In this document: piece after piece, positions 45,976 through 58,400 of the stretch
How positions within the stretch are numbered: position 1 is the first letter of the stretch
Layout: each line of letters begins with the position of its first letter
Origin: Sequoia sempervirens
Taxonomy: Eukaryota; Streptophyta; Pinopsida; Cupressales; Cupressaceae
NCBI GenBank assembly: GCA_007258455.2
Contig: VDFB02193867.1
Location: 564,880,591-564,944,590 of the forward strand
Direction: 5' to 3'
Length of the DNA stretch: 64,000 nt
Notes under the pieces: generated by a model
Seen by the model: the letters and a program-made list of their open reading frames with translations, nothing else
The model's database searches: none
What the model was told of the DNA's origin: nothing
Translations under genes and position numbers: made by a program

Positions 45976-46606
45976 AGAGAATGAGGAGAATCATCATCCT
46001 TTGAAGGTGGGATATGATGGGCTCAATCATTGGCTAGTTTTTCTTTTACTATTTTATGCTTTAATTTTTTCTTTTGCTAAAGTTTCAAAGACATTATCAA
46101 GACCTTACATACCTTTTATACACTTCTAATTAGTCTTAAGTATGTGGAAATGGAAATATGTTATGTTGATATATGTTTGTATGAATGCATGAATATTTAT
46201 AAAATTTAGTATGATTCTATGTTTAGTTTATGATTGTTAATAATGTAGATGCCTTAGGAATGAGACTAACACCTTGCAGTAAGAAAGACTATCAACCCAT
46301 AGCAACATGTTTCTCAACCCACAACATAAGGACTACGGATGGTTGCCAAGAAGAAGTAATTAGCCAAGGCATGACACTTTTCAAAGGAAATGAAGGCAAT
46401 CATATATTGATTAGTTGTGAGTCACTGCATAACACTCTTGATCGATAAATAAGACGGCCATGAGAAGGAGTCTGCTCTCAATAGGACTAATTTATGACAA
46501 GACTGAAAACATCTTTGTTAAGGAGTTAAATTTTTGGGCACAAAATTCTAGTTTAGATTATCTACTCCTACTTTATAGTTATTACATTTTCGATTTTAGA
46601 CTAAGT
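45976..46606. other. No feature recognised
   Basis: Unclassified AT-rich sequence between the broken 5' edge of the older Copia and a possible LTR start at 46607. Plus-strand open stretches here match nothing known. Confidence 0.5.
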
Positions 46607-49600
46607 TGTAACGCCCATCATGCAAACCCCAGAGAACACACACAACAAATAATTTTTTTTTTTAAAACAATACAATTCACTACCTATAGCTATATTCAAT
46701 TATCACACAAGCTACAAGAAAAGATAGAAGTGAATTACTAACTTTGGCAATAGAGTCTACTTACTTAGGTCAGCTTAACATACCTCTTACATTCTATTTT
46801 ATTGACAAGTCCTTACTCCCAATGCATGTACCTGCAAGGTCTACATGACTTGGCACACACATCAGATCAAAGATAGTTAGCACATGATCACTAAGAGAAG
46901 CTATATATATCAATAGTAGTTTTTACGTTATCAAAAATAAACGACAAATCTCAAACAAGACTCAGGAGAACAATCCTAGGGGCCCGACCTAATGCCTCGG
47001 GGGCTCATTACTCGATGGCCTTGCCTACGTATATAATTTGCAGAGGCACCATAGTTCGACAACTTGAGCTGCTCCAACTCATTGACTAACCAACCAAGGG
47101 TTCACTCATAAGACTTTCAAGGAGGAATCTACTCCAACACAAAAGTAACACAGCACCACAAATACACGCTAAACTCAAACCTCTATTCATAAGCATTATG
47201 TGACCCATACAAAATTACATACTAGAAGAGTGGGTATGCAACCCTTTCTAGGGTCCATCACCCCAGACAGTTTCTTAGGCGGCTGCCACCCACTTAGGTG
47301 AAGCCGAAGACTATCGAACTAGATAAGCATATTCTTGCAAAAATAAAATAAAAATAGCCTATTCAAATATTTATTCATACTTGCACAAGAAAGGTCACAA
47401 GGCATAACATTTCCTTTTAGCTAGATAGCTCACGATAAAACATATACTTATATATATTATAGCTATCCACTGTGAAAGAAAATAGTGATTTCACATCATT
47501 CTTGGTTAACAAACAAACAGTTAGTATAGGTAAACTTACAATAGATATCAAATCCTTATCACTAGTCAAACACTACTCAATAAACCAATACTTAAAATTT
47601 AAACATTCAACGATATCAATTTATAATATACAAATTGATGATTAATGTATGAAAACATTTCAAGGGTCATTCAAAATGAGAATTCAACAATATAATATCA
47701 ACATTTGAATTATATGATAGTACCATTTACAATTATAATCAAGACAATAATCTACACTTGAACTATGTTATCCTTTACTATTTCTTAGCTCCTATTAACT
47801 AACATTCCCTTAAACATATCAATCAATCATCTTTAGAACCCATGTATAGGTAATAAATTAAACTAACATAATATATGCAATTGATAAGGTTGAATTTTAA
47901 ATCTATCTAAAACTATAGTCCATCAGTTATTGTTCCAATATTAATAATTGCAATGAATAAATATGAGTTCGTAGATATTCTAATGGTATAAGTATATCAA
48001 GTAATGGTAATGGATAATAAACTAGGTTTATCACATCATAACCTAAACGATGAATTTTCTAAACCAACAATAAATGAATATCACACAGGCCTATTATAAA
48101 AACCAAGTAACCAATAATATACTGATTTTAATTTAATAAACCATACCTACTAAGTCCACATAAGGAAGAATCTAAAATGATCTCTATTTTATCAAGATAT
48201 TTCTTAGTTGGGCAATTCTAAAATCCACAAGTGAAATCATTTAAGAGTTCTCACAAAAACCAAAGATCCAAGAATTAAATTAATATGATTATTAAAAGAT
48301 TTCAACCTCCAATATAACCAATTACAATTGTTTCGATATAAACCATACAATAAATTAAGGCTTATTTTCTTTTAAAAATATCTATTCTATCGAAATAACC
48401 AATTAAACAAATATATTTAAATATATATATATAATACATATAATTAAACATATATATAAATACTTATTAATTAATACATTAAAATAATCAACACCTTACG
48501 TATCAAAAAAAAATTAATACATTAAAATAATTTACTATATTCAAACAATGCTAATAATAAACTAGTGTATTGCGATTTGTATAACTTTTATTTTCGAATC
48601 TGGGTCTTTCTACAATTTTTACTGAAGGTGCGCCATTAAGTATTTTAACACATAAAAAATTCAGCCATACCCAGTTTGTAAATTGTGAGTTATGATAAAT
48701 TTAGTGACCCTATGTCTCTGCTATTTTCTACAGGGAAATATTTATTATTTTATCATAGGATTTCATTTTTCCTAATTTATCAGAGGATTTCCTTTTTTTT
48801 CAATCCTACAGAGGTTTTTCTAAATTATATGTGAGATTTTTTAAATTATCTATTATTTTCTTTTCGAATTTTCTACCATTTTAAATTTATTTCGTTAGAG
48901 AGGATCTAAGATTTTCACAATCCTTCTACAAAGATTTTTTTAAAATTTCACAACAAATTAACAGACAATATTTCAACATCTGTAAACAAATTATCTAATT
49001 CCTTTTTTTATTTTTTTATAATTTCACAAAATCAAAATAAACATCTACAATTTTGTGCAGACAATCTTTTAACAACACAATTTAAATAAACATTTAAAAT
49101 AAAGAACCTGGATTCTCAAGCTCGAATTGATGAAGATTGAAGTTGAGCCTTCGTATTTTGATTCCCAAGCTTTTTCCAAAGATTTCATCTTCCAGAAGAT
49201 GTGCAAAACCATCCTCCGCCAAGAACTTTTTCCTGCTAGTCCTTTTTTTTTAAATTTTTTTACCCAAGAGTAGTTTACAGAGCAAAAATTTACTTGTTCA
49301 GTTTTTTTGTCACAATAATCTTCTGTGTGTCTAAAAACCCCCAAAATTTTTAATTAAAATAAAAGATAATACCATTCCATTGCAAAAGCTCCAAAAATCA
49401 TCAATAAAAGAAATTATATCTTTAAAAGTAAGTTTTTCAGTTAAATCTCAATTCCCATTCATTCACACAACTTTTTCATTCTTTTATTTATTTATTTTTC
49501 TATTTTCAATACTTTTTGTTTTAATTTCTGTTTTTACAACTTTACTTGCAAAACACATTATCTAATTAATTTAAATAATTTATTCTAAACAATTATCCTC

Positions 49601-49856
49601 AATAAAATAATTGATTAAAATAATAAACACTATTTAATATTTAATTAACATTTAATAAAATACACGACTTTTTAAAAATAAATAAAATATTTAAATATTT
49701 AAATACAATTTAATCTAACATTTTAATAAACAATATTACCCTTATTTAATTAATCCAATCACAACATATAAAATACCATTAGAAGCTCTTGTCCCATCTT
49801 CTGATTCCTTAGTCAGACTACCTGCACATCCTAGGTGAGAATGGAGGGGTACTACA
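46607..49856 (-). repeat. Possible long LTR or LTR remnant
   Basis: On the minus strand it would start TGTAGTACCCCTCC (49856) and end GGGCGTTACA (46607), typical for large Gypsy LTRs. No target duplication is visible (TAAGT versus GTATT) and no second copy lies in the window, so the call is weak. It contains one copy of a 75-nt motif (46986-47060) found twice more at 52.9-53.1 kb. The rest is very AT-rich. Confidence 0.35.
46986..47060 (+). repeat. 75-nt conserved motif, copy A
   Basis: Contains GACCTAATGCCTCGGGGGCT ... GATGGCCTTGCCTACGT ... GCAGAGGC ... ATAGTTCGAC. It aligns with copies B and C 6 kb away. See findings for the shared hairpin. Confidence 0.75.
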
Positions 49857-50210
49857 GTATTCCTATATTTGAGGGAGAGTTGAAGGTTGCTTTATGAGTT
49901 TTTTTTTCTTCAGTTTGTGAATAATAAAACTCCTCATAGACCTTATATAGTGGGATTTTTTGTTGAGGAAGTCTAGTTGATAAGCTAATTATTGCTAGTT
50001 AGTTGTTTATCTATTATTCAATAGTTGCAACAATAGAATATGTGCTATTGAATAAAAGATATTCAACATATTCCTATTGGATTGTATGTAAGAATTTAGT
50101 GTTAGAATGCAATAAAGGGAATTGGTTTAATATCATGATTTACAGAGTAAGTGTTCGACAAATTCTATGGAAGCAACAACTCAAGTAAGGGTGACTTGAG
50201 GTACTGTTAA
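49857..50210. other. No feature recognised
   Basis: Spacer between two LTR-like blocks; nothing identifiable. Confidence 0.4.
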
Positions 50211-51513
50211 CCCACTTCATTTTCTATTGTTAGTTTAATAATGCATTGCTGAATTTAGTTAGTAGTTTATAGTTTTAAGTGTAGTGTAGAAAAATGTATC
50301 CCTTTACATTTTTACACTATGTTTGGGCCTTCATAATCAAATGAGACTTAATTTTTTCTTAATAAGCCCTATTTTACGTTTACAAGCCTAATAAGTTATA
50401 TTTTACAAAGGGGAAACTTGACAATAATTAATGCCAATACATAACACTTTACCTTGAGCAATGTGTGTTCTAGGAATAGGGACCTAGGATCGATTCACTC
50501 ATGGGAGAATGGGTCCTCCCTAGGCTTTTGAACCTAAATTTAAAATATGTTTTTGGTGGTATTTTAATGTCCTCGAATTCATATTTTAATGTTTGCTTGT
50601 AATATTTGATTTTCAAGAAATTAAAGATACATACATATAAATACAAGGTTATTTTCTAAGTTTCACCTAACATTTCATGAGCATATTCAAGTGAGCAAAA
50701 GTATAACAAAGTTGATGATCAAGAGTATTCGAGAGCGGAATTACCAGAGATTTATTGTAGCATTCAATATCTAATCATCATGTCATAGTCTTCTTGCATC
50801 ATGTATGTTTTTGGAGCTAACATTGTGATGTCGGTTTCAAAGATTCAATTCAAGCATTCAAAGCATTATTTCAAGTGTAATCAGGGCTAAAATTATCAAG
50901 GCTAGGAAACAAAGAATATAAATCAAATCCTAATAAACAATGAAGCAAAAATAAGCATAAAGACATAAAAACATGGAACACTATTACAAAAAGTATTCAT
51001 ACCACCATTGATTCACCTTCATTGCACTTCTCCATTTTGCTTGATATGAATAATTTCCCTAAGATTTTTGAGTATGCAAATAGGCCTAATGACAATGACA
51101 AAGCAAAATATTGAAGATTCTAATTGACTATGGATGCACTTGACTTGATGTTTATAGACTTGATAGCAAGATAGCATAAGATCACATGAGCTTGTGTAAT
51201 CAAATGTCTAGGTAGCAAAATGGTCGGTAACAAATGGCAATGACAAGGTCTTTTATAGGAAAGACAATTTTGAATGAAGGGTCAATATTGAATGTCAATA
51301 ATCAATGGGCAAGAATGAAAGATAAGGTATGGACTAGGGTTAGGGCAAATGATAAGGATTGATGGTCAAGATTAAATTATAAATAATTTAATCAAGGGTT
51401 GAGGTTAATTGAGACATGGATAGATAAAGACTTGATGTGGAAGATAAGATTGACATGGACAAAGAGGTGATAGGAGATTACATAATAAAAAATATTTAAT
51501 CTAGGTGGCCAAT

Positions 51514-51797
51514 GAATAATTAAATAATTAAAATAATTATTTAATTATAGAAGAATGTGACAAAGAGGACCTTTTGAATTAAATAATGATTTAATTCAAA
51601 ATTCAAGAGAGTGGACCAAATTAAATAAATAAAATTTATTTACGTTATGACTGAAGAAGCTAATGAATAATTAAATAATTAAAATAATTATTTAATTATA
51701 GTGGAAAGTGGTATAAAAATTAAATAAATAAGAATTTATTTAATGTTAGAAAGAAGGAGGCTTAATTAAAATTAAATAATTAAAATTATTTAATTAA
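51514..51797. repeat. Cluster of six AT palindromes
   Basis: Hairpin-capable units lie at about 51516-51548, 51572-51601 (TTTTGAATTAAAT, 4-nt loop, inverse arm), 51622-51641, 51667-51699, 51719-51744 and 51764-51797. The first and fourth are nearly identical, including their flanks. They lie in the presumed U3 of the LTR. Confidence 0.8.
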
Positions 51798-51901
51798 TGG
51801 AAGACTTATGACTTTAGAAAATTATTTAATTATCAAAGACAAAAGAGGAAATGATGGAGAGTTTAGGAGTTGTAGGCCTAGAACAATTTTTAGTGTCTAC
51901 A

Positions 51902-51914
51902 TTTTGCCCCTCTT
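51902..51914 (-). other. Polypurine tract of the unclassified element
   Basis: The minus strand reads AAAGAGGGGCAAAA before TGTAGACACT. Confidence 0.65.
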
Positions 51915-52889
51915 TGATACAATGCAGTTTATCACGTTGTGGCAAAGAAATTTAGTCAAAAATATGCCCCAATGTGAATAGGATGAGGAAGGGATGATGT
52001 GGAGGTAGCTGTATGCTCCCTCAAGAGGACATGTGGGTTCAAAGAACACGAGTGTTCTCTTGAAATAGATGAGAAGACTAGAGGATGAAGGATAAAAGAA
52101 ATTTTAGTGCAGAAGAAAAGGATGTTAGTACAAAAGAAGAATCTTCAATATTTTTCCAAATACATAATAGGCCATGCATTAATCATTATTGGGTGGTAAA
52201 ATGACACAAATGGACAACAAACACCACGGTATGACATAGACCAAGGTGTGCAAGGTCATCCACTTGCAAAACAGACAATCACAAACAAGGAATGTCTTGA
52301 CTCATACTAAGGGCCAAATTTGCCCTAGTCTTTTTGCCAAGACAATTCACAAACAACAATCAAAGAAAAGGCATTGTCGCTCCTCTAAATCCTTCATGAG
52401 ACATCCTTGAGGAAGCTAGTAACCTGACTCAAATACAAATCAAGAAAAAGATAAGAAAAAAAAGACCACAAGGTCAACAACCATTTAGAGTGTTTGCCAA
52501 AATTTTGATTGTTTGACGCTTAATTGACTAGGTGATTGATAGGTTGTTTATTTGTCAGAAGCCTAGTTTCAAGGGGGAAACATGTCATATAAGATGTCAA
52601 ATCTAGTTTTGATCATGTGACCACCTGTATAAGGAAAATGACAAAAATGATTAATGACAATGTCTAGTTTCAAGGACACATCTTGTATAAGACGTAAGTT
52701 TGAATAGTTTAATGTTTTAGGTTGGTTTAATATTATTGACTATTTTGACAATTGATTGAGTTGACTAGGTGACTTTGTTGATGTGTTTGTCTTGTTGATG
52801 CATGGATTTTCTAATGTTTTGATGCTTGTTTGTGTCTGAGTTGATAATGTCTGATTTATTATGATTGACATGACAAACCCTAAAGGATC

Positions 52890-52965
52890 AAACTAGGTGG
52901 CCTTGAGGGCTCATCGACAGATGGCCTTGTCTATGTAACAATGTGTAGAGACCTCATAGTTTGAC
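52890..52965 (+). repeat. 75-nt conserved motif, copy B
   Basis: Contains GAGGGCTCATCGACAGATGG, then CCTTGTCTATG ... TAGAGACCTCATAGTTTGAC. It is the most diverged copy, with a compensating change in the hairpin stem. Confidence 0.75.
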
Positions 52966-53031
52966 ATGCCATGAATTTATTTTATTTACAAATGATTGAG
53001 TCATGATTTTATTCAACAACCTAAAAGGACT

Positions 53032-53102
53032 GACCTAATGCCTCAGGGGCTCATCGACAGATGGCCTTGCCTATGTTAATTCATAGAGGCAACATAGTTC
53101 GA
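53032..53102 (+). repeat. 75-nt conserved motif, copy C
   Basis: Contains GACCTAATGCCTCAGGGGCT, then CATCGACAGATGGCCTTGCC ... CATAGAGGCAACATAGTTCG. It lies about 141 bp after copy B. Confidence 0.8.
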
Positions 53103-54664
53103 AAATGACATGGATTGACATGGCCTACTTTGACTCTGTTTTTGGGATTTTTGCAAATTATTTGAATATTTTTGTGTTTTCGACGTCTTTTGATTTTATT
53201 TTTATCTATTTTGAGGTTTTATAGTTTTTTTGTCTTTTTGGGATTTTTTGTTTTGTTTTTGTCTTTTGATAGTTTTATGATATTTTTTATCTTTTTGAGT
53301 GAACGCAAACTTTAATAGTAAGTGTAGGATCCAATGAAATAGGTCAAGCATTTTCCCCCAATTGAGTATAGGACCAATTTATTAGGGGCGAAATGGAATG
53401 GAATATGAAAAGGCGAAATGACACATGATGTCAAGAATTATGATGGAAGACACAAAGATGATGGAGGATATGTTTGTTATGAATGAAGAGTGACTATAAG
53501 GATCATGAAAAATTCATGTGAATGATGCCTACAAGCAAGCAAGAAAACACACACAAGAATCCAAGGAAAACCATGATCTTGCTCCTAGTCAAGTTGAAAA
53601 CCAATTGATAGGTGATAATGGTGATGCCAACGTTGTTTGACGTGGGAAGGATACATCCAAAAACAACATGAGGATGACGATAATGTGACTATGGGATCAA
53701 GGTTTATAGCAAGGCTAGAAACAAAGCCAAGGAAACTTTTGGATAATGTACTAGATTGCATAACAAGATTGTATGGATTAGGCTTATTACATTTGGAATG
53801 ACTAACCTTAGGACTTGATAGGATTATGGAGGGGACTTGGATAAGTGGATCAAAATCCTTAAACCAATGACAAGGGAAAACCAAACCCAACAATAGGCAT
53901 GGAAGGATAATGCATTGATTTTGGTAAAGGATGGGAGACATGAGGATTATTGGCTTGAAGAATTATCATATGGTCTCCAAGGACTATGTCGCATAGGAAT
54001 AATTTGTTTACTCTGAGGTATGGGTTTGGATAAAATTATGAAGGCAATGACATGATATTTCATGAATAGTGTATGATCAAAAGATAGACATGTCAAAAGT
54101 TTTTCCAAAGCATGATTTATGTTTGTCCCTAGTCCTTATCAAAATCAAAGTAGGTGGGAAAATGGATGAGACTGATAGGGCATAGATAGATAGAAGGAAA
54201 TGTCATAGGAAATGTCATGTGAAGGGTATGGGAGATGAGACAACTTTCCCCCAAGTGTAATGGTCCACATAGATAATTTCTCTTACACATGATGCTTGTT
54301 TGCCAGATTTTCATCATGGCATTTATCCAAAGCACCGTAAGAATGGTTTTCACTATTGGATAAAAAAATTTCTCTTTACTATTTTCTTGAATTTTTTGAT
54401 TTTTTTTTGTATTTTTCTAGATGATCACTTTGATGGTATTTATGTAGATTCTAGTGTCATGATATGCCAATGGTAACCTTTATGGAGTAGTTTTCTTGTT
54501 AGGATCATAACACTTGTATACAACTAATCAATGTCATTATGATCCTTTTTGATATTCGGGTTGGCCTTATCAAAATACATCAATCGTGATAGAGTTCCAT
54601 GAGAGTCCTTATGATAAAGAGTTACTACCAAGATGCGATGAATTTGTGACGTGGTATTTTTAGA
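53103..54664 (-). other. Internal region, only short open stretches
   Basis: Minus-strand stretches at 53585-53941 and 54129-54353 are open but match no family I know and start at arbitrary positions. They are probably remnants of the same unknown ORF or untranslated sequence. Confidence 0.4.
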
Positions 54665-56489
54665 CTATAGATGAGATGTAGGATTATGATGGATGATGGT
54701 AGGTGTGGATGGACTATTTGGAATTTTGGATGTAGGAATTTTTATTTTCCAAACTTGGGATGGTGAATGATGGAGTTTGGAATTTTTATTTGGATAGTGT
54801 TTGGAACCATGAATTTTATATGCCTTGCATGATTTCCATTTTGAAGGTGGACATTTATTATACGTGGGAGACCCCTTTTCTTGTGGCTCCACATTTTTAT
54901 TGAATACTGGAATTGAACTCTTTTCTTTGCTTGATCCATTTTTCTTTGGAATCCATTTTAAATTCATTTTTCCACTTGGATTTTTGCATTCAATGGCCTT
55001 TGGTATTTTATTTCAGGCTTTAGGCTTGTAAGACTTTTGTTTTTGTTGGTTCCAATTGTTGGATTTAACTATGTTGGAATGATGGTTTATGGTGTGGATG
55101 GAAGGAATGTTGCAACAACCTTATAGTAAGGACTACTCATGGCCCTCATTTTGATGTTTGTATTGGATAAAGTGTCCCCTAATATCATGGAGGTATCACT
55201 AACACCATTTGATTTTTTGATTGAAGAGTAGCCAAGACTTTGATGTCTAGGATTTTTATAAAACTATACTGGTTCTTGAATGCCTTGTTCATGTAGGCCT
55301 AGTATTCTTCCTTGATATTGCATGCTTTGACAGATTCTACTTGCAATGGGGTATTTTTTGCTTTGAAATCAAGATGTGAACCCATCATCATTTAGTTGGA
55401 AACCATTACTCATAATTTTCTCATCTGCAAGAAAGCCTGCTTTGACAAAGGTGGATGATCCTAGTTGGTAGGATATTTTGGCTTTATCATTAGTCATGCT
55501 TGTGTCTTCTTGGTCGATTTGTTTCATGGTAGATTTTTTCTCTTCTTCTTTGACTTGATCCATAGTAGCTTGTTTAAGTTTCTCTTGATCCATAGTAGCC
55601 TTTTTATGTTCTTCTTTAACTTGATCCATGTCATTTGTTTGATTATCTATGTCCAGAGGAGGCAAGTGTCTCATTTTGTGAAACTTGGGTGTGTTTAGAG
55701 TTTGGATAGGGTCATCATCAAGTGTTTGGTCATGGATGGTATAAAGGTCGATAAGCAGATCACTTTAGGTTTATTGTTCAATTGCAGGATCTTGATCAAA
55801 GATGGGTTTATCTTGGGTGACATGATTGGGAATGGGATCTTGCCCAAGGATAGGTGTATTTTGGATGCCATGGTTATCTAGAAGGACTTCTTGGATGGAC
55901 TACTTTAATCTTGACATGGATGGGTATCCATGTTATCATGACTTGGACTTTCCTTTTGACATGTATCCTCAAGTTTAGGCATTGGGATGTGATTTTGGAG
56001 ACCATGACTAGATGTATTTTCATGACTAAATGTAGATTGAGATGGAATGGATTGGAATGAATTAGTGGATGATGGAATAGGATAGGATATGGAGGGTTGG
56101 AAAGGATTGATGGACAATGGACTAGGATAGGATGTGGAGGCTTGGAAGGGATTTATGGACGATGGACTACCTAGGATAAGACATGGAGGCTTGTAAAGGA
56201 TTGATTGATGATGGACTAGGATAGGACGTGGAGGCTTGGAATGGATTAACAAAAGGTTGGTTTCCCTTGTCAAGGTTAGGATAAGGGTGATAAGTGGACA
56301 CTTGTTGTGGATTAATGGTATGGCTTGTGTTAAGTGACTCTTGATGGTGAGGGTAGGTGGATGGAGGATGAAAGCTTATGGATTTTTGGTAAAAAGGGTA
56401 TGTGGATTGTTGACCATGGGTTGAGGTTGATTGGTATTTGTATTGGATGAATTGTCTTTTGAAGTCTATGGCTTGTTGGTATTGGCCAT
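54665..56489 (-). pseudogene. Unknown repeat-rich ORF of the unclassified element
   Basis: A frame starts with the ATG at 56487-56489 (MANTNKP, then a TAG where Gln fits) and continues as a Pro/Ser/Asn-rich stretch. Between 55905 and 56273 it encodes four diverged 15-residue repeats of the type INPFQASTSYPSPSS. Between 55369 and 55674 it is highly charged, with repeated KATMDQVKEE-like units (predicted coiled coil). Between 54665 and 54967 it is Lys/Pro/Ser-rich. Several stops and frame changes occur. No Gag core, zinc knuckle or enzyme motif is visible. The position just inside the presumed 5' end suggests a gag-like or element-specific structural protein; the function is unknown. Confidence 0.4.
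56078..56252. repeat. 45-bp minisatellite, about four copies
   Basis: Units containing TAGGATAGGATGTGGAGGCT start at 56078, 56123, 56172 and 56217. The 45-bp period equals 15 codons, so the repeat is frame-neutral, except for a 4-bp insertion in the third unit. Confidence 0.88.
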
Positions 56490-56514
56490 TGTGGAGTAAC
56501 TAGTTGATAGAACC

Positions 56515-57959
56515 AGGGTTGATTGAGAAAATACTATCTCACTACCTTGAGTTCTTGATCTGAGAACTCCTAAGGTGTTAAGTCTTTCACCCTACAACCT
56601 ATAGGTCCTCTACCTTTGAGGCACCCCTAGTTCACTTTATCAACCCTACTATCATTGCAATCTACTGCTACAAAACATTATTTGGTACTCTTTCTTCCAG
56701 TTGCACTATCTAGCCTTTTATTCCTCAAAAGACCAGTCACTCCTCCACTCTGCCAACGTTGTTATAGGGTTGTGTGGCACTTTCCAAAGTCTCCAAAGTC
56801 ATATTTTCCAATGCTTAAACAATCACCAAGCTTCCGTTCTCCATTGGTTTCCTGAAAAATAGAGTTCTTGGTTCTTGGGTAGGCTACAAGTCTCAAACCC
56901 TTTTTAGCCCTCTCAACTCAAAGGACAGGCTAGAACTCTTCTATTCCCTCTAATTGTGCCAATATTTTTATTGTTTCTCTAGTTCTTTTTCCAAGCTCAG
57001 TCAGCTTCTTTGGAGATTGATGCCTTTTTCTGCCCGTGTAGGGGAAAAATCCAGCCTAGGGTAACCTAGGGTTTCTTAAGGCTTTTCATTGGCCTATTCT
57101 GCCTTTTCTGACCACAAAAGCATTAAAGAATCTTTTTTTTACTGTTCTACACCTCCTTAACACTGTCTGCAATCACAATACAAATTAATTTTTAAAGACA
57201 CCACCCCTGCCACATTGGGATTTTGCTCTCTTGACTGTATTTTCTAGTCAGGTTCCCAAACTCGCCTAGAAATAGTCTTTCAACTTGCAAGAAAAACCTC
57301 TAATATTTACCATATGTACAATATATATAGTGGTGGAGTTTAGCATTGTTCCCTCTTCGTCCATGCTGCTTGGCACATTCAGAAACAACATCTAAACTCC
57401 ATGTTTTTGGTTTATTTTACCAATCCAAAACAAATTTAAAGAAAGACAGATTTTATAAAAAGGAAAGAGCGATAGAAAAATAGTTTAAAAATACCAAAAA
57501 CAAAACTATAACACGTTGTTGTACATGCTCTTATTCCAATAAAAGACTCATGCTATACATCTATTGCTGTTATGCCAGAATGCACAGAAAAAACAAATTT
57601 ACTCACAAAAAAATGTTGTCTCCTCTTTATTTTTCACAACTGCCATCATCAAAAGACCACCAAATTGCTCAAAATGTCAGGCTCCTTCTTTCCAACCTGA
57701 AAAAAATAGTTAGGTTTTTACATTCGAGCTCAAAAGTGGCCAAATAACACACGTTTGAAAACACACTCTGTTTTCAAATTTCAGCCAAAACTTAAGGAAA
57801 CGCCTACAAACAAGTTCCCAATTTATTTTAATTTTAGCTAAGCTCTAAAAAGGTCCCCTTACACATCCTAAAAGGAATTATGACCTTGAACAACAAAAAT
57901 GAAATGATTTAAAAGCAAAACATCAAAATATGCTTATTTTTAAGGTAGGTGCTCCTACA
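56515..57959 (-). repeat. Gypsy-2 3' LTR
   Basis: It runs TGATAGAACC to GCTCCTACA on the plus strand, 1,445 bp. A minus-strand TATA-like run (CTATATATATTG) lies near 57325-57340. It aligns with 62631-64000 with scattered differences. Confidence 0.94.
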
Positions 57960-57977
57960 CCATTCTCCCCCTCTCAG
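57960..57977 (-). other. Gypsy-2 polypurine tract
   Basis: GAGAGGGGGAGAATGG on the minus strand, overlapping the end of the coding frame. Confidence 0.85.
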
Positions 57978-58400
57978 CACAAAGATGAAGAAATAGAAGG
58001 TGGTATCAGTTTTAGGTCAATTCCAAGCTTCTTGAATTGATCCTCTTGTACCCATGTAGCCTCTGAGTCAGGTTTGCTCTTCCACTTGATAAGGTGCTCC
58101 ATGTATACCTTATTCCTTGTTGCTTTCTTCACCCTGGACTTCAAGACCTTCTCTGCCTGAGCTTTCTCTTGAATTGGAAGGGGTATATTACTAATATCTT
58201 TAAATATTTCCTGACTGTTCTAAACTTCATCATTGACTGTACCCTTGTACCTGATCAAATCAGCAACGTTGAAGACTGGAGATATACCCAAATCCGATGG
58301 AAGTTCCACCTTGTATGCATTCTTTCCATACTTAGCTATCACCTTGCATGGTCCTACCCATTTCATTTGCAACTTGGTGGACATCCCCTTCTGCAATTGG
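57974..58400 (-). pseudogene. Gypsy-2 integrase C-terminus and chromodomain
   Basis: In the frame after a shift near 58400, the minus strand reads KGMSTKLQMKWVGPCKVI ... YKVELPSDLGISPVFNVADL (the GPF/Y-type integrase C-terminus). It then gives a chromodomain-like end, YMEHLIKWKSKPDSEATWVQ, and stops at 57974-57976 within the polypurine tract. This segment is open; only its link to the integrase core is broken. Confidence 0.85.

Larger units (their letters stand above)
50211..56514 (-). mobile_element. Unclassified minus-strand LTR element, 3' part
   Basis: The 3' LTR is inferred to end, on the plus strand, at 51901 (minus-strand start TGTAGACACTAAAAATTG). A polypurine tract AGAGGGGCAAAA lies directly to its right and a minus-strand TATA box (CTATAAAAGACC) near 51246-51258. 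The left edge is uncertain; TGTTAACCC at 50214 is one candidate. The internal part 51914-56514 has no pol domains but carries repeat-rich minus-strand ORF fragments, beginning with an ATG at 56487-56489. The element is cut at 56515 by Gypsy-2, so its 5' LTR should reappear beyond 64 kb. Confidence 0.55.
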
